DNA of 41,409 nt, taken from assembly GCA_003169835.1 (NCBI GenBank), contig PNAI01000055.1, positions 1 to 41,409 of the forward strand, read 5' to 3'. Below the pieces are notes generated by a model, which saw only the letters and a list, made by a program, of their open reading frames with translations, was not told where the DNA came from and did not search any database. Position 1 is the stretch's first letter. Every line of letters starts with the position of its first letter. This DNA comes from Hyphomicrobiales bacterium. GTDB lineage: Bacteria; Pseudomonadota; Alphaproteobacteria; Rhizobiales; Xanthobacteraceae. Positions 1 through 7,549 of the stretch are shown piece after piece. A program made the translations under genes and the position numbers.

Positions 1-714
1 TGCTTCGACTACATCGCCAACGAGTTCCCCAAGAGCCGCTACATGACCAACGGGCAGACCAAGTGTCCGCTGGTCGTGCGCACCGGTAACGGCGCTGGCT
101 CGCGATTCGGTGCACAGCATTCTCAGAGCGTTGAGAACTGGTGCATGATGATCCCGGGGCTCAAAGTTGTGGCGCCGTCGAGCCCGATCGATGTGATCGG
201 ACTGCTGGCTGCGTCCGTGCGCGATCCCGATCCGGTGATCTTCCTCGAGCACAAGTCGCTCTACGCGACCAAGGGCGAGGTGCCCGACGGCGAGATCCTC
301 GACAAGCTCGGCACCGCGAAAATCTTGCGGCCCGGCAAGGATGCCACCATCCTGGCGCTCGCGCTCATGGTGCCGCGCGCGCTTGCCGCGGCCGAGAGGC
401 TCAAGGCCGAGCACGGCATCGACGCCGAAGTGGTCGACGTCCGCTCATTGGTGCCGCTCGACACCCAAACCATTCTTGGCTCTGTGGCGAAAACCCATCG
501 CGTGTTCACGGTCGAGGAAAATCCCCGGCTGTGCGGCTGGGGCGCCGAGATCATGTCGATCATCGCCGATGAATCGTTCTACGACCTCGACGCGCCGCCG
601 GTGCGCATCACAACGCCACACTGTCCGCTGCCGGCCGCCGATATTCTCGAAGACGCCATCCTGCCGAGCGTCGATCGCATCGTCGATCGCGTGAAGCGCA
701 CACTGCAAGCGTAG
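1..714 (+). CDS. 2-oxo acid dehydrogenase E1 component, beta subunit (5' end missing)
   Basis: The frame is open from the first base, so the start lies outside the window; 237 residues remain of a protein normally about 325-340 long. It resembles the beta subunit of thiamine-diphosphate-dependent 2-oxo acid dehydrogenases (pyruvate, acetoin or branched-chain type). With an alpha subunit, presumably just upstream, it decarboxylates a 2-oxo acid and passes the acyl group to the lipoyl E2. Family landmarks are NEF..SRYMTNGQ, GAQHSQSVENW and PGLKVVAPSSP in the first half, and the C-terminal transketolase-like domain with VVDVRSLVPLDTQTI and TVEENP. The aldehyde dehydrogenase starts only 9 bases after its stop and an E2 gene follows, so these are probably one operon. 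The true substrate is open: homologous complexes also act in anaerobic hydroxybenzoquinone breakdown. Confidence 0.93.
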   Translation, partial: CFDYIANEFPKSRYMTNGQTKCPLVVRTGNGAGSRFGAQHSQSVENWCMMIPGLKVVAPSSPIDVIGLLAASVRDPDPVIFLEHKSLYATKGEVPDGEILDKLGTAKILRPGKDATILALALMVPRALAAAERLKAEHGIDAEVVDVRSLVPLDTQTILGSVAKTHRVFTVEENPRLCGWGAEIMSIIADESFYDLDAPPVRITTPHCPLPAADILEDAILPSVDRIVDRVKRTLQA

Positions 715-723
715 AGGTCCCTT

Positions 724-2181
724 ATGGCTGCGTATGACAACCTGCTCGCCAATGTTCCGACCGATCTGTGGATCGGCGGCAAATGGCGCAAATCCTCCGA
801 CGGCGCGCGCTTCGACGTGATCGACCCCGCAACCGAGAGCAAGATCGCCTCCGTCGCGAGCGCAAGCATCGACGACGCCAAGGCGGCGATCGACGCGGCG
901 CAAGGCGCCTTCGAAGGCTGGGCCGCGCGAAAACCGCGTGAACGCGGCGAAATCTTGCGCAAGGCCTATGAGCTGATCATGCGCGACGCCGAACGGCTCG
1001 CCAAACTCATCACCATCGAAAACGGCAAGGCATTGTCCGATTCACGCGGCGAAGTGGCCTATGCCGCCGAGTTCTTCCGCTGGTACGCGGAGGAGGGCGT
1101 GCGCAATCTTGGTGATGTCGGGCGTGCGCCGTCGTCGGGCGCGCGCATCTTCGTGCATCATAAGCCGACAGGCGTCGCCGTACTGGTGACGCCGTGGAAT
1201 TTTCCGGCCGCCATGGCCACCCGCAAGATCGGTCCCGCGCTCGCCGCCGGCTGCCCGGTGGTGCTCAAGCCCGCGTCCGAGACGCCGCTCACCATGCTGG
1301 CACTGATTCCGATATTGGAAGAAGCGGGCGTGCCGGCCGGCGTTGTCAACGTCATCCCTTCGCGCCGCTCCGGTGCGGTGGTCGATTCCATGTTGCACGA
1401 TCCGCGCGTGCGCGTCGTTTCATTCACTGGCTCGACCGAAGTGGGCCGCAAGTTGCTGCACAGTGCCGCCGACAATGTGCTCAACACCGCGATGGAACTC
1501 GGCGGCAACGCGCCCTTCATCGTGTTCGAGGACGCCGACATCGATGCCGCCATCGACGGTGCGATGATCGCGAAGATGCGCAACATGGGCGAGGCCTGCA
1601 CCGCGGCCAACCGCTTCTACGTGCATGAGAAAGTGCAGGAGGATTTCACCAAGAAACTCACCGCCAAAATGGCGTCGCTCAAGATGGGTAACGGCCTCGA
1701 CGATGGTGTCGCGCTGGGTCCGCTGGTCAACGCCGAAGGCCGCGACAAGGTGGTCGAGCTGGTCGACGACGCCGTGAGCAAGGGCGCGAAAATTCTCACT
1801 GGCGGTAAGCGCCCGGACGGCCCCGGTTTTTTCTATCCCGCTACGGTTCTCACGAACATTCCGAACAACGCGAAGATGCTCAACGAGGAAATCTTCGGCC
1901 CGGTCGCCTCGCTGCAGACTTTCAAGGACGAGGCCGAGGTGATCAAACGCGCCAACGACACCGAATACGGACTTGTAGCTTATCTCTACACCAAGGACAT
2001 CGGCCGTGGCCTGCGCGTCTCCGAGAAGCTCGACTTCGGCATGATCGGGCTCAACCGCGGGCTGGTTTCCGATCCGGCCGCACCCTTCGGCGGCATGAAG
2101 CAGAGCGGCATCGGCCGCGAAGGCGCACACGAAGGGCTGATGGAGTTCCTCGAGACGCAATACATTTCGCTGAGTTGGTGA
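724..2181 (+). CDS. NAD(P)-dependent aldehyde dehydrogenase, succinate-semialdehyde dehydrogenase type
   Basis: This is a full-length 485-residue aldehyde dehydrogenase that would oxidise an aldehyde to its acid in the cytoplasm. The catalytic set is intact: Asn159 in TPWNF, Glu258 in MELGGNAPF, and the nucleophile Cys292 in GEACTAANR. The Rossmann motif FTGSTEVGR is at about 234-242, and EEIFGPV follows near 390. The closest family by these motifs is GabD-like succinate semialdehyde dehydrogenase, but GEACTAANR differs from the GQTCVCANR of GabD, so another small semialdehyde is possible. The start is the ATG after an AGAGG ribosome site. It sits between the E1 beta and E2 genes of a 2-oxo acid dehydrogenase-like complex. 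That position suggests it removes an aldehyde product of the same pathway. Confidence 0.93.
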   Translation: MAAYDNLLANVPTDLWIGGKWRKSSDGARFDVIDPATESKIASVASASIDDAKAAIDAAQGAFEGWAARKPRERGEILRKAYELIMRDAERLAKLITIENGKALSDSRGEVAYAAEFFRWYAEEGVRNLGDVGRAPSSGARIFVHHKPTGVAVLVTPWNFPAAMATRKIGPALAAGCPVVLKPASETPLTMLALIPILEEAGVPAGVVNVIPSRRSGAVVDSMLHDPRVRVVSFTGSTEVGRKLLHSAADNVLNTAMELGGNAPFIVFEDADIDAAIDGAMIAKMRNMGEACTAANRFYVHEKVQEDFTKKLTAKMASLKMGNGLDDGVALGPLVNAEGRDKVVELVDDAVSKGAKILTGGKRPDGPGFFYPATVLTNIPNNAKMLNEEIFGPVASLQTFKDEAEVIKRANDTEYGLVAYLYTKDIGRGLRVSEKLDFGMIGLNRGLVSDPAAPFGGMKQSGIGREGAHEGLMEFLETQYISLSW

Positions 2182-2232
2182 GCGGCGCTTCGTCAAATGC
2201 GGCAATCACGAAAATAGGTTTGAGGTTCTGGA

Positions 2233-3570
2233 ATGGACGTCCTGATGCCGCAGCTCGGCGAGACCGTCGCCGAGGGCAAGATCACGAAATGGTTCAAGTC
2301 GCCCGGCGATGCCGTGAAAAACGGCGACAACCTGTTCGAGATCGAGACCGACAAGGTGTCGATGGAAGTGCCATCGATCACCAACGGCGTGCTGACGGAA
2401 ATCCGCGTGCCGGCGGGCGCGGTGGCCCTGGTCGGCGCAGTCGTTGCCGTCATCGGCGGGGCAGGTGCGGCAGTCGTTGCGCAATCTGCTGCGCCTGCGC
2501 CCGCACCAAAAGTACCCGCGCCGAAAGCCGCGCCAGCTCAGTCCTTCACCCCTGTGGCAGCGCGACCTGGCGCGCCGATCAAACTCGATCCATTCTTCGA
2601 GGTTCGCACGCCTTCGCACAATTACGGCGCAGCGCGCCTGCCAAGCGGCATCACCATGACGCCGTTGGCGCGACGGCTGGCGGCCGAGGGCGGGCTCGAT
2701 ACCGGCAGCATCTCGCCCTCCGGCGCGCACGGCCGCATTTTCGCGCGCGACGTGGAAACGGCGCTCGCTAAGGGCGGGCGTGCATCTTTTGCAGCGCCCA
2801 CGCTGCACACCGGCGCGAACGCCGAGCAAGTGAAAGCGCTCTACCAGGACGTCCCGTTCACCGAAGTGCCGCTCGACGGCATGCGCGCGACCATCGCACG
2901 CCGGCTGGTCGAGGCGAAGCAGACCATCCCGCATTTCTATCTGGTCGCCGATGCCGAGATCGACCAACTGCTCAAGTTACGTGAGGAAGCGAATGCCGGC
3001 GCGCCCAAGAATTTCAGCAAGAATGCCGGCGGCGAACCCGCTTACAAGCTCTCGGTCAACGATTTCGTTATCAAAGCCTTGGCGCTTGCGCTGCAACGTG
3101 TGCCCGCGGCGAACGCTGTGTGGGCCGGCGATCGCATGTTGCGCTTCCAACATTCTGACGTCGGCATCGCGGTTGCGATCGAAGGCGGACTGCTCACGCC
3201 GGTGGTCCGCAACGCCGAAGAAAAATCGCTCTCAACCATCTCCAACGAAATGCGCGATCTGGCCGACCGTGCGCGCGCGAAAAAATTGAAACCCAACGAA
3301 TACCAGGGCGGCGCGAGCGCGATCTCGAACCTCGGCATGTACGGCGTGCGCGAATTCTCCGCCATCATCAATCCGCCGCACGCCACCATTCTCGCGATCG
3401 GTGCCTCGCAGCGCCGTCCGGTCGAGGCCGCCGACGGCAGCGTGAAGTTCGCAAGCCTAATGACCCTGACGCTGTCCTGCGATCATCGCGTGGTCGACGG
3501 CGCGCTCGGCGCCGAATTGCTTGCCGCCGCGCGGCAATTCCTCGAAAGCCCGGTGCGCATGCTGGTGTGA
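2233..3570 (+). CDS. Dihydrolipoamide acyltransferase (E2) of a 2-oxo acid dehydrogenase complex
   Basis: 445 residues with the standard E2 layout. There is one N-terminal lipoyl domain (about 1-78) with the lipoylated Lys41 in [13 protein letters not shown]. An Ala/Pro-rich linker follows, then a peripheral subunit-binding domain (about 137-176, [14 protein letters not shown]...GRIFARDV). The catalytic acyltransferase domain ends in SCDHRVVDG, with His418 and Asp422 as the acyl-transfer residues. E2 forms the core of the complex and moves the acyl group from lipoate to CoA. No dihydrolipoamide dehydrogenase (E3) gene is in the window; it may lie upstream or be shared with the housekeeping complexes. 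The gene follows the aldehyde dehydrogenase by 51 bases and precedes the transhydroxylase-like genes by 89 bases, all on the same strand. Confidence 0.94.
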   Translation: MDVLMPQLGETVAEGKITKWFKSPGDAVKNGDNLFEIETDKVSMEVPSITNGVLTEIRVPAGAVALVGAVVAVIGGAGAAVVAQSAAPAPAPKVPAPKAAPAQSFTPVAARPGAPIKLDPFFEVRTPSHNYGAARLPSGITMTPLARRLAAEGGLDTGSISPSGAHGRIFARDVETALAKGGRASFAAPTLHTGANAEQVKALYQDVPFTEVPLDGMRATIARRLVEAKQTIPHFYLVADAEIDQLLKLREEANAGAPKNFSKNAGGEPAYKLSVNDFVIKALALALQRVPAANAVWAGDRMLRFQHSDVGIAVAIEGGLLTPVVRNAEEKSLSTISNEMRDLADRARAKKLKPNEYQGGASAISNLGMYGVREFSAIINPPHATILAIGASQRRPVEAADGSVKFASLMTLTLSCDHRVVDGALGAELLAAARQFLESPVRMLV

Positions 3571-3626
3571 TTTCTCACGCTCGCAGACGGCCGCCGCATG
3601 GCTGCCGTGCCTGGATTTACCGGCCG

Positions 3627-3655
3627 TTTTCTCCTAAAACTGGACGAGGAGAAAA
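3627..3655 (+). promoter_or_regulatory. Inverted repeat that pairs with the ribosome binding site of the Mo-enzyme gene
   Basis: A perfect 9-base inverted repeat, TTTTCTCCT (3627-3635) and AGGAGAAAA (3647-3655), is separated by an 11-base loop. The right arm contains the whole AGGAG ribosome site, which lies 8 bases before the ATG at 3660. In RNA the hairpin would hide the ribosome site. It could act as a translational switch, or insulate this gene from the upstream E2 gene. The pairing is seen in the sequence; the regulatory role is inference. Confidence 0.45.
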
Positions 3656-3659
3656 GCGC

Positions 3660-6600
3660 ATGAATTTCGCCACCCTAAAGCTTTCGTTGATCCTGCTTGG
3701 CCTCTCATGGCTGCTCAAATTCCAGGCTTGGCGGCATCCGGAGTTCCGCGCACGGCTCAAAGAGCGCAACCTCACGGCGCAGTTCATGGCGCGCGACGAG
3801 GAGGCCGGCCGCTGGTTCACGTTCCGCGACGGGCAGATCACTTCGGGCTTTGGTGTGCGCAAGGACGCAGACGTGACCGTGGCGTTCAAGAACGCTGCGC
3901 TCGGTGCGCAGCTTTTGATGCCGCCGATCAATTGGCTCGACCAGATCAATGCGCAAAAGGAGTTCTCGCTCACGGTGACGGGCGAGGAAGACCTCACCAA
4001 CTGGTTCGCGCAGACCGTGATGATGGGCCAGTCGGTCGGTTTCAAATTCGGCACGAACATACCGGATGGCTCGACGCGCTACTGCAACATGACCAACGGC
4101 GGCCCGGTATTCGTCTACGTCAAGGACGGCAAGATCGTGCGCATGACGCCGATCGACTTCGATGCGACCGATCCGCAACCCTGGACCATCGAGGCGCGCG
4201 GCATGAAGCTCACGCCGCCGCGCAAGACCACGCTCGCGCCTCACGGCCAGAATGCCAAGTCCATCGTCTATTCACCCGACCGGCTGCTCTATCCCATGAA
4301 GCGCGTGGACTTCGATCCCAACGGCGCGCGCAATCCGCAAAACCGCGGCAAGTCGGGCTACGTGCGCATTTCGTGGGATGAGGCGCTGAGCCTCGTCTCG
4401 ACCGAGATCAAGCGGCAGAAGAAAACCCATGGCCCCGGCGCCATCGCGGTGTCGCACGGTTCGCATCACACCTGGGGCAACATCGGCTACTACCTCTCCG
4501 CGCTGTTTCGCTTTTCCAACGCCATCGGCATGACGCGCGTCCACCACAATCCTGACTCGTGGGAAGGCTGGTACTGGGGCGCGGTGCATCACTGGGGCTA
4601 CACGCTGCGCGTCGGCCAATCGGAGACTTACGGCACGGTCGAGGACTGCCTGCAGAACTGCGACATGATCGTGTTCTGGGCGGCCGATCCGGAGACCACA
4701 TCAGGTTCGTATGGTGCGCAGGAAGGCACCGTGCGCCGCCAGTGGCTGAAAGATCCAAAGCTCGGCATCAAGATCGTGCACGTCGATCCCTACTACAATG
4801 CCTCGGCGCAATTTCTGCCAGGAAAATGGTTTGCGCCCAAGCCGACTACATCGCCGGCGATGGCGATGGCCATTGCGAATGTCTGGATCAAAGAAGGGCT
4901 GTACGACAAGGAATATGTGAAGACCCACACGGTGGGCTTCGACAAGTGGGCGGCCTATCTCACCGGCGACGAAGACGGAGTTCCCAAAACACCGGAGTGG
5001 CAGGAAAAAGAAACCGGCGTCCCGGCCAAGGACGTGCGTGCGCTCGCGCGCGAGTGGGGCCGCAAGCGCGTTTATCTGGCGCCCGGCGGCTGGGGCAACG
5101 GCCACGGCGGCGCTTGCCGCAATCAGACCGGCATCCAATGGGCGCGCGTGATGGTGTGCCTCACCGCGATGCAGGGGCTCGGCAAGCCCGGCGTCAACAT
5201 GGGAAATCTGCAGTGGGGTTGCCCGCTCGATTTCCAGTTCTACTTCCCCGGTTACTCCGAAGGAGGCATGTCGGGCGACCTTGAGAACACCGCCATGCCG
5301 GTCGCCCTCTATCAGCGCATGCCGCAGCTGCCGACCATGAATTCTAGCTTCCAGAAAATTCCACGCATCTTCATGCCGGAAGCGATCTTCGACGGCAAAG
5401 CCGAAGGTTATCCGTGGGTCGGCAAATCCATCGAGCACCAGTTCGCGAAATTCTCCTATCCCGCGCCGGGCCATTCGCCGGTGAAGATGCTTTACAAGTA
5501 CGGCGGCTCGATCCTCTCGACCATGAACAACTCCAACCGCCACGTGCGGATGTATCAGTCGGAGAATCTGGAGTGCGTGGTCAATCAATCGATCTGGTTC
5601 GAGGGCGAGGCCAAGTTCGCCGACATCGTGCTGCCGGCTTGTACCAACTTCGAACGCGTGGACATCAGCGAATGGGCGGGCCTCGGCGGCTATGGCCATC
5701 ACGGCCAGCAGCAGCTCAATCACCGCGTCATCCTCCTGCAGTCCAAGGCGATCGAGCCGCTGGGCGAATCCAAATCAGATTTCTGGATTTTCAACGAGAT
5801 CTGCAAGCGCATGGGGCTCGCTAATTATTTCTCCGAGGGCGTCAACGAAATCGACTGGGTCAAGCGCGTCTTTCTCGCCTCCGATCTGCCAAAGGTGATT
5901 TCGTGGCGCAAGTTCCTGAAGAAGGGTTACTACGTCGTGCCGGCGGAGAAGGAAAAGCTGCGCGCGCCGGTGTCGTTCCGCTGGTTCTGGGAAGGCCGCA
6001 AGAAAGATGTGCCCGAGGCGCAGCCGCTGCCGTCGGACTACAGCGGAGAATACCTGCGTGGCCTGCAGACCCAATCCGGCAAGATCGAATTTGAGTGCAA
6101 CAGCCTCAAGCGCTTCAAAGACCCCGAGCGCCCGCCCATTGTGAAATATGAACCTTCGTGGGAAGGCCCGCACTCGCCGGAGTTCAAGCAATTTCCGCTG
6201 CAGCTGCTCACGCCGCATTCGAAATACAGCTTCCACACCCAGGGCGACGGGAAAAGTTCATTCATCAACAACATTGCCGATCATCGCGTGAAGATCGGCG
6301 ATTGGTACTATTGGGTCCTGCGCCTCAACGCCGAAGACGCCGCCGCGCGCGGCATCAAGAAGAATGACCTGGTGAAGATCTACAACGAGCGCGGCGCGGT
6401 GATTTGCGCGGCGCTGCCGACACAGCGGCTGCCGCGTAGCGTCTGCCACGGCTACGAATCCTCGGCCATCTACGCACCAATGGGCGAGCCCGGAAAATCC
6501 GTCGATCGCGGTGGCTGCCTCAATCTGCTCACGCCGCACAAGACGCAGACCAAGTCGACCCATTCGCTCGCGGGTGCCCAGTCGATCGTGCAGGTCGAGC

Positions 6601-6707
6601 TGTGGGACGGCCGCATCGAGCACATGTCGGAGACGTTCGCTGCCATGGAGAAAGACAAAGAGATCAAGCGCACGCTGCAGGAAGCGCAACTCGTGCCGGC
6701 GAAATAA
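3660..6707 (+). CDS. Molybdopterin enzyme, pyrogallol-phloroglucinol transhydroxylase-like large subunit with N-terminal membrane helix and SCP2-like domain
   Basis: A 1015-residue member of the DMSO reductase superfamily, closest by motif comparison to the alpha subunit of Pelobacter acidigallici transhydroxylase (about 875 residues). That enzyme moves hydroxyl groups between trihydroxybenzenes on a bis-MGD molybdenum centre. Residues 5-20 form a hydrophobic helix with basic residues after it, suggesting a membrane anchor with the body in the cytoplasm. Residues 30-130 resemble an SCP2 sterol-carrier fold ([26 protein letters not shown]). The Mo-enzyme body starts near 141. Conserved against the Pelobacter structure as I recall it: His269 ([10 protein letters not shown]), Asp299 and Mo-ligand Ser300 ([10 protein letters not shown]), Tyr532 (FPGYSEGG). 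There is no N-terminal Cys cluster motif, as in the transhydroxylase. Pocket residues Arg153 and Cys557 of that enzyme are Tyr278 and Leu675 here. The start is the ATG after GAGGAG; an upstream in-frame ATG at 3567 overlaps the E2 stop region and is less likely. Confidence 0.88.
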   Translation: MNFATLKLSLILLGLSWLLKFQAWRHPEFRARLKERNLTAQFMARDEEAGRWFTFRDGQITSGFGVRKDADVTVAFKNAALGAQLLMPPINWLDQINAQKEFSLTVTGEEDLTNWFAQTVMMGQSVGFKFGTNIPDGSTRYCNMTNGGPVFVYVKDGKIVRMTPIDFDATDPQPWTIEARGMKLTPPRKTTLAPHGQNAKSIVYSPDRLLYPMKRVDFDPNGARNPQNRGKSGYVRISWDEALSLVSTEIKRQKKTHGPGAIAVSHGSHHTWGNIGYYLSALFRFSNAIGMTRVHHNPDSWEGWYWGAVHHWGYTLRVGQSETYGTVEDCLQNCDMIVFWAADPETTSGSYGAQEGTVRRQWLKDPKLGIKIVHVDPYYNASAQFLPGKWFAPKPTTSPAMAMAIANVWIKEGLYDKEYVKTHTVGFDKWAAYLTGDEDGVPKTPEWQEKETGVPAKDVRALAREWGRKRVYLAPGGWGNGHGGACRNQTGIQWARVMVCLTAMQGLGKPGVNMGNLQWGCPLDFQFYFPGYSEGGMSGDLENTAMPVALYQRMPQLPTMNSSFQKIPRIFMPEAIFDGKAEGYPWVGKSIEHQFAKFSYPAPGHSPVKMLYKYGGSILSTMNNSNRHVRMYQSENLECVVNQSIWFEGEAKFADIVLPACTNFERVDISEWAGLGGYGHHGQQQLNHRVILLQSKAIEPLGESKSDFWIFNEICKRMGLANYFSEGVNEIDWVKRVFLASDLPKVISWRKFLKKGYYVVPAEKEKLRAPVSFRWFWEGRKKDVPEAQPLPSDYSGEYLRGLQTQSGKIEFECNSLKRFKDPERPPIVKYEPSWEGPHSPEFKQFPLQLLTPHSKYSFHTQGDGKSSFINNIADHRVKIGDWYYWVLRLNAEDAAARGIKKNDLVKIYNERGAVICAALPTQRLPRSVCHGYESSAIYAPMGEPGKSVDRGGCLNLLTPHKTQTKSTHSLAGAQSIVQVELWDGRIEHMSETFAAMEKDKEIKRTLQEAQLVPAK

Positions 6708-6712
6708 GCATC

Positions 6713-7549
6713 ATGAAAAAATGGAACATGATCATCGATGTCGCCGAGTGCACGAATTGCAATTTGTGCACGCTCGCGACCATGGATGAATACGTCGGCA
6801 ATGATTGGCCGGGTGTCGCGGCGCCCATGCCGCGGCACGGCCACCAGTGGATCAACATCCTGCAAAAGGAACGCGGCCAGGTGCCGATGATCGACATCGC
6901 TTACGTCCCCACCATGTGCAACCAGTGCGACAACGCGCCTTGCATGAAGGCGGACAAGACCGGCGCGATCGGCAAGCGCGACGATGGCATCGTCATCATC
7001 GATCCGGTGAAGGCCAAGGGCCACAAGGAACTTGTCGATGCGTGCCCCTACGGCCACATCTGGTGGAACGAAGAGCTGCAGCTCCCACAGGCCTGGCCGT
7101 TCGACGCGCATCTTCTCGATCAAGGCTGGCAACAGACGCGCGGCCACCAGGCTTGCCCCACCGGCGCGATGCGCGCGATCAAGGTCGAAGATGACGAGAT
7201 GGCGCGCACGGCGCGCGATCAAGGGCTCGAAGTGATGCGCCCCGAACTCGGCGCCAAGCCGCGCGTCTACTACCGAAATCTCTGGCGCTTCACGAAATGC
7301 TTCATCGGCGGCAGCGTGTCGGCGGAGGCAAACGGCGTGATCGATTGCGTTGAGGGCGCGGCTGTGCGGCTGCTCAAAGACGGCGCGCCGGTCGCCGAGA
7401 CCAAAACCGACAACTACGGCGACTTCAAGTTTGATAAGCTCAACGAAAATTCTGGCCGCTACGGCGTGGAAATCTCCACCCAGGGGCGCAAGAAGACGGT
7501 CGAAGCCACGCTCGGCGTCAGCATCAACCTCGGCGAGATCAAGCTGTAA
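6713..7549 (+). CDS. Transhydroxylase-like small subunit: iron-sulfur protein with one cluster site missing
   Basis: 278 residues, starting 5 bases after the large-subunit stop, so the two are surely co-expressed. It matches the beta subunit of Pelobacter transhydroxylase over its length (IDVAECTNCNLC, GHQWINI, KELVDACPYG, GLEVMRPELGAKPRVYY). This includes the C-terminal carboxypeptidase-regulatory/transthyretin-like beta domain (about 200-278, EGAAVRLLKDG...NYGDFKFD). Eight cluster cysteines remain: C13, C16, C19 and C148, and C69, C72, C77 and C111. Four positions that are Cys in the Pelobacter protein are Thr23, Trp128, Asp131 and Gly144. By the pairing rule of this ferredoxin fold, those four would hold a single cluster. 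So two [4Fe-4S] clusters are predicted instead of three. The reading frame is unbroken around the changes. The stop codon directly abuts the convergent TctA stop. Confidence 0.88.
   Translation: MKKWNMIIDVAECTNCNLCTLATMDEYVGNDWPGVAAPMPRHGHQWINILQKERGQVPMIDIAYVPTMCNQCDNAPCMKADKTGAIGKRDDGIVIIDPVKAKGHKELVDACPYGHIWWNEELQLPQAWPFDAHLLDQGWQQTRGHQACPTGAMRAIKVEDDEMARTARDQGLEVMRPELGAKPRVYYRNLWRFTKCFIGGSVSAEANGVIDCVEGAAVRLLKDGAPVAETKTDNYGDFKFDKLNENSGRYGVEISTQGRKKTVEATLGVSINLGEIKL

Noticed and set aside
3660..6707. Formate dehydrogenase, nitrate or DMSO reductase as the identity of the Mo subunit
   Set aside because: There is no N-terminal iron-sulfur Cys motif, and the [17 protein letters not shown] and [11 protein letters not shown] motifs fit the transhydroxylase group specifically.
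6713..7549. Sequencing error or frameshift as the reason for the missing cysteines of the small subunit
   Set aside because: The frame is continuous and the residues around each changed position (AHLLD, GHQACPTGA) align well without gaps, so single-base indels are unlikely.
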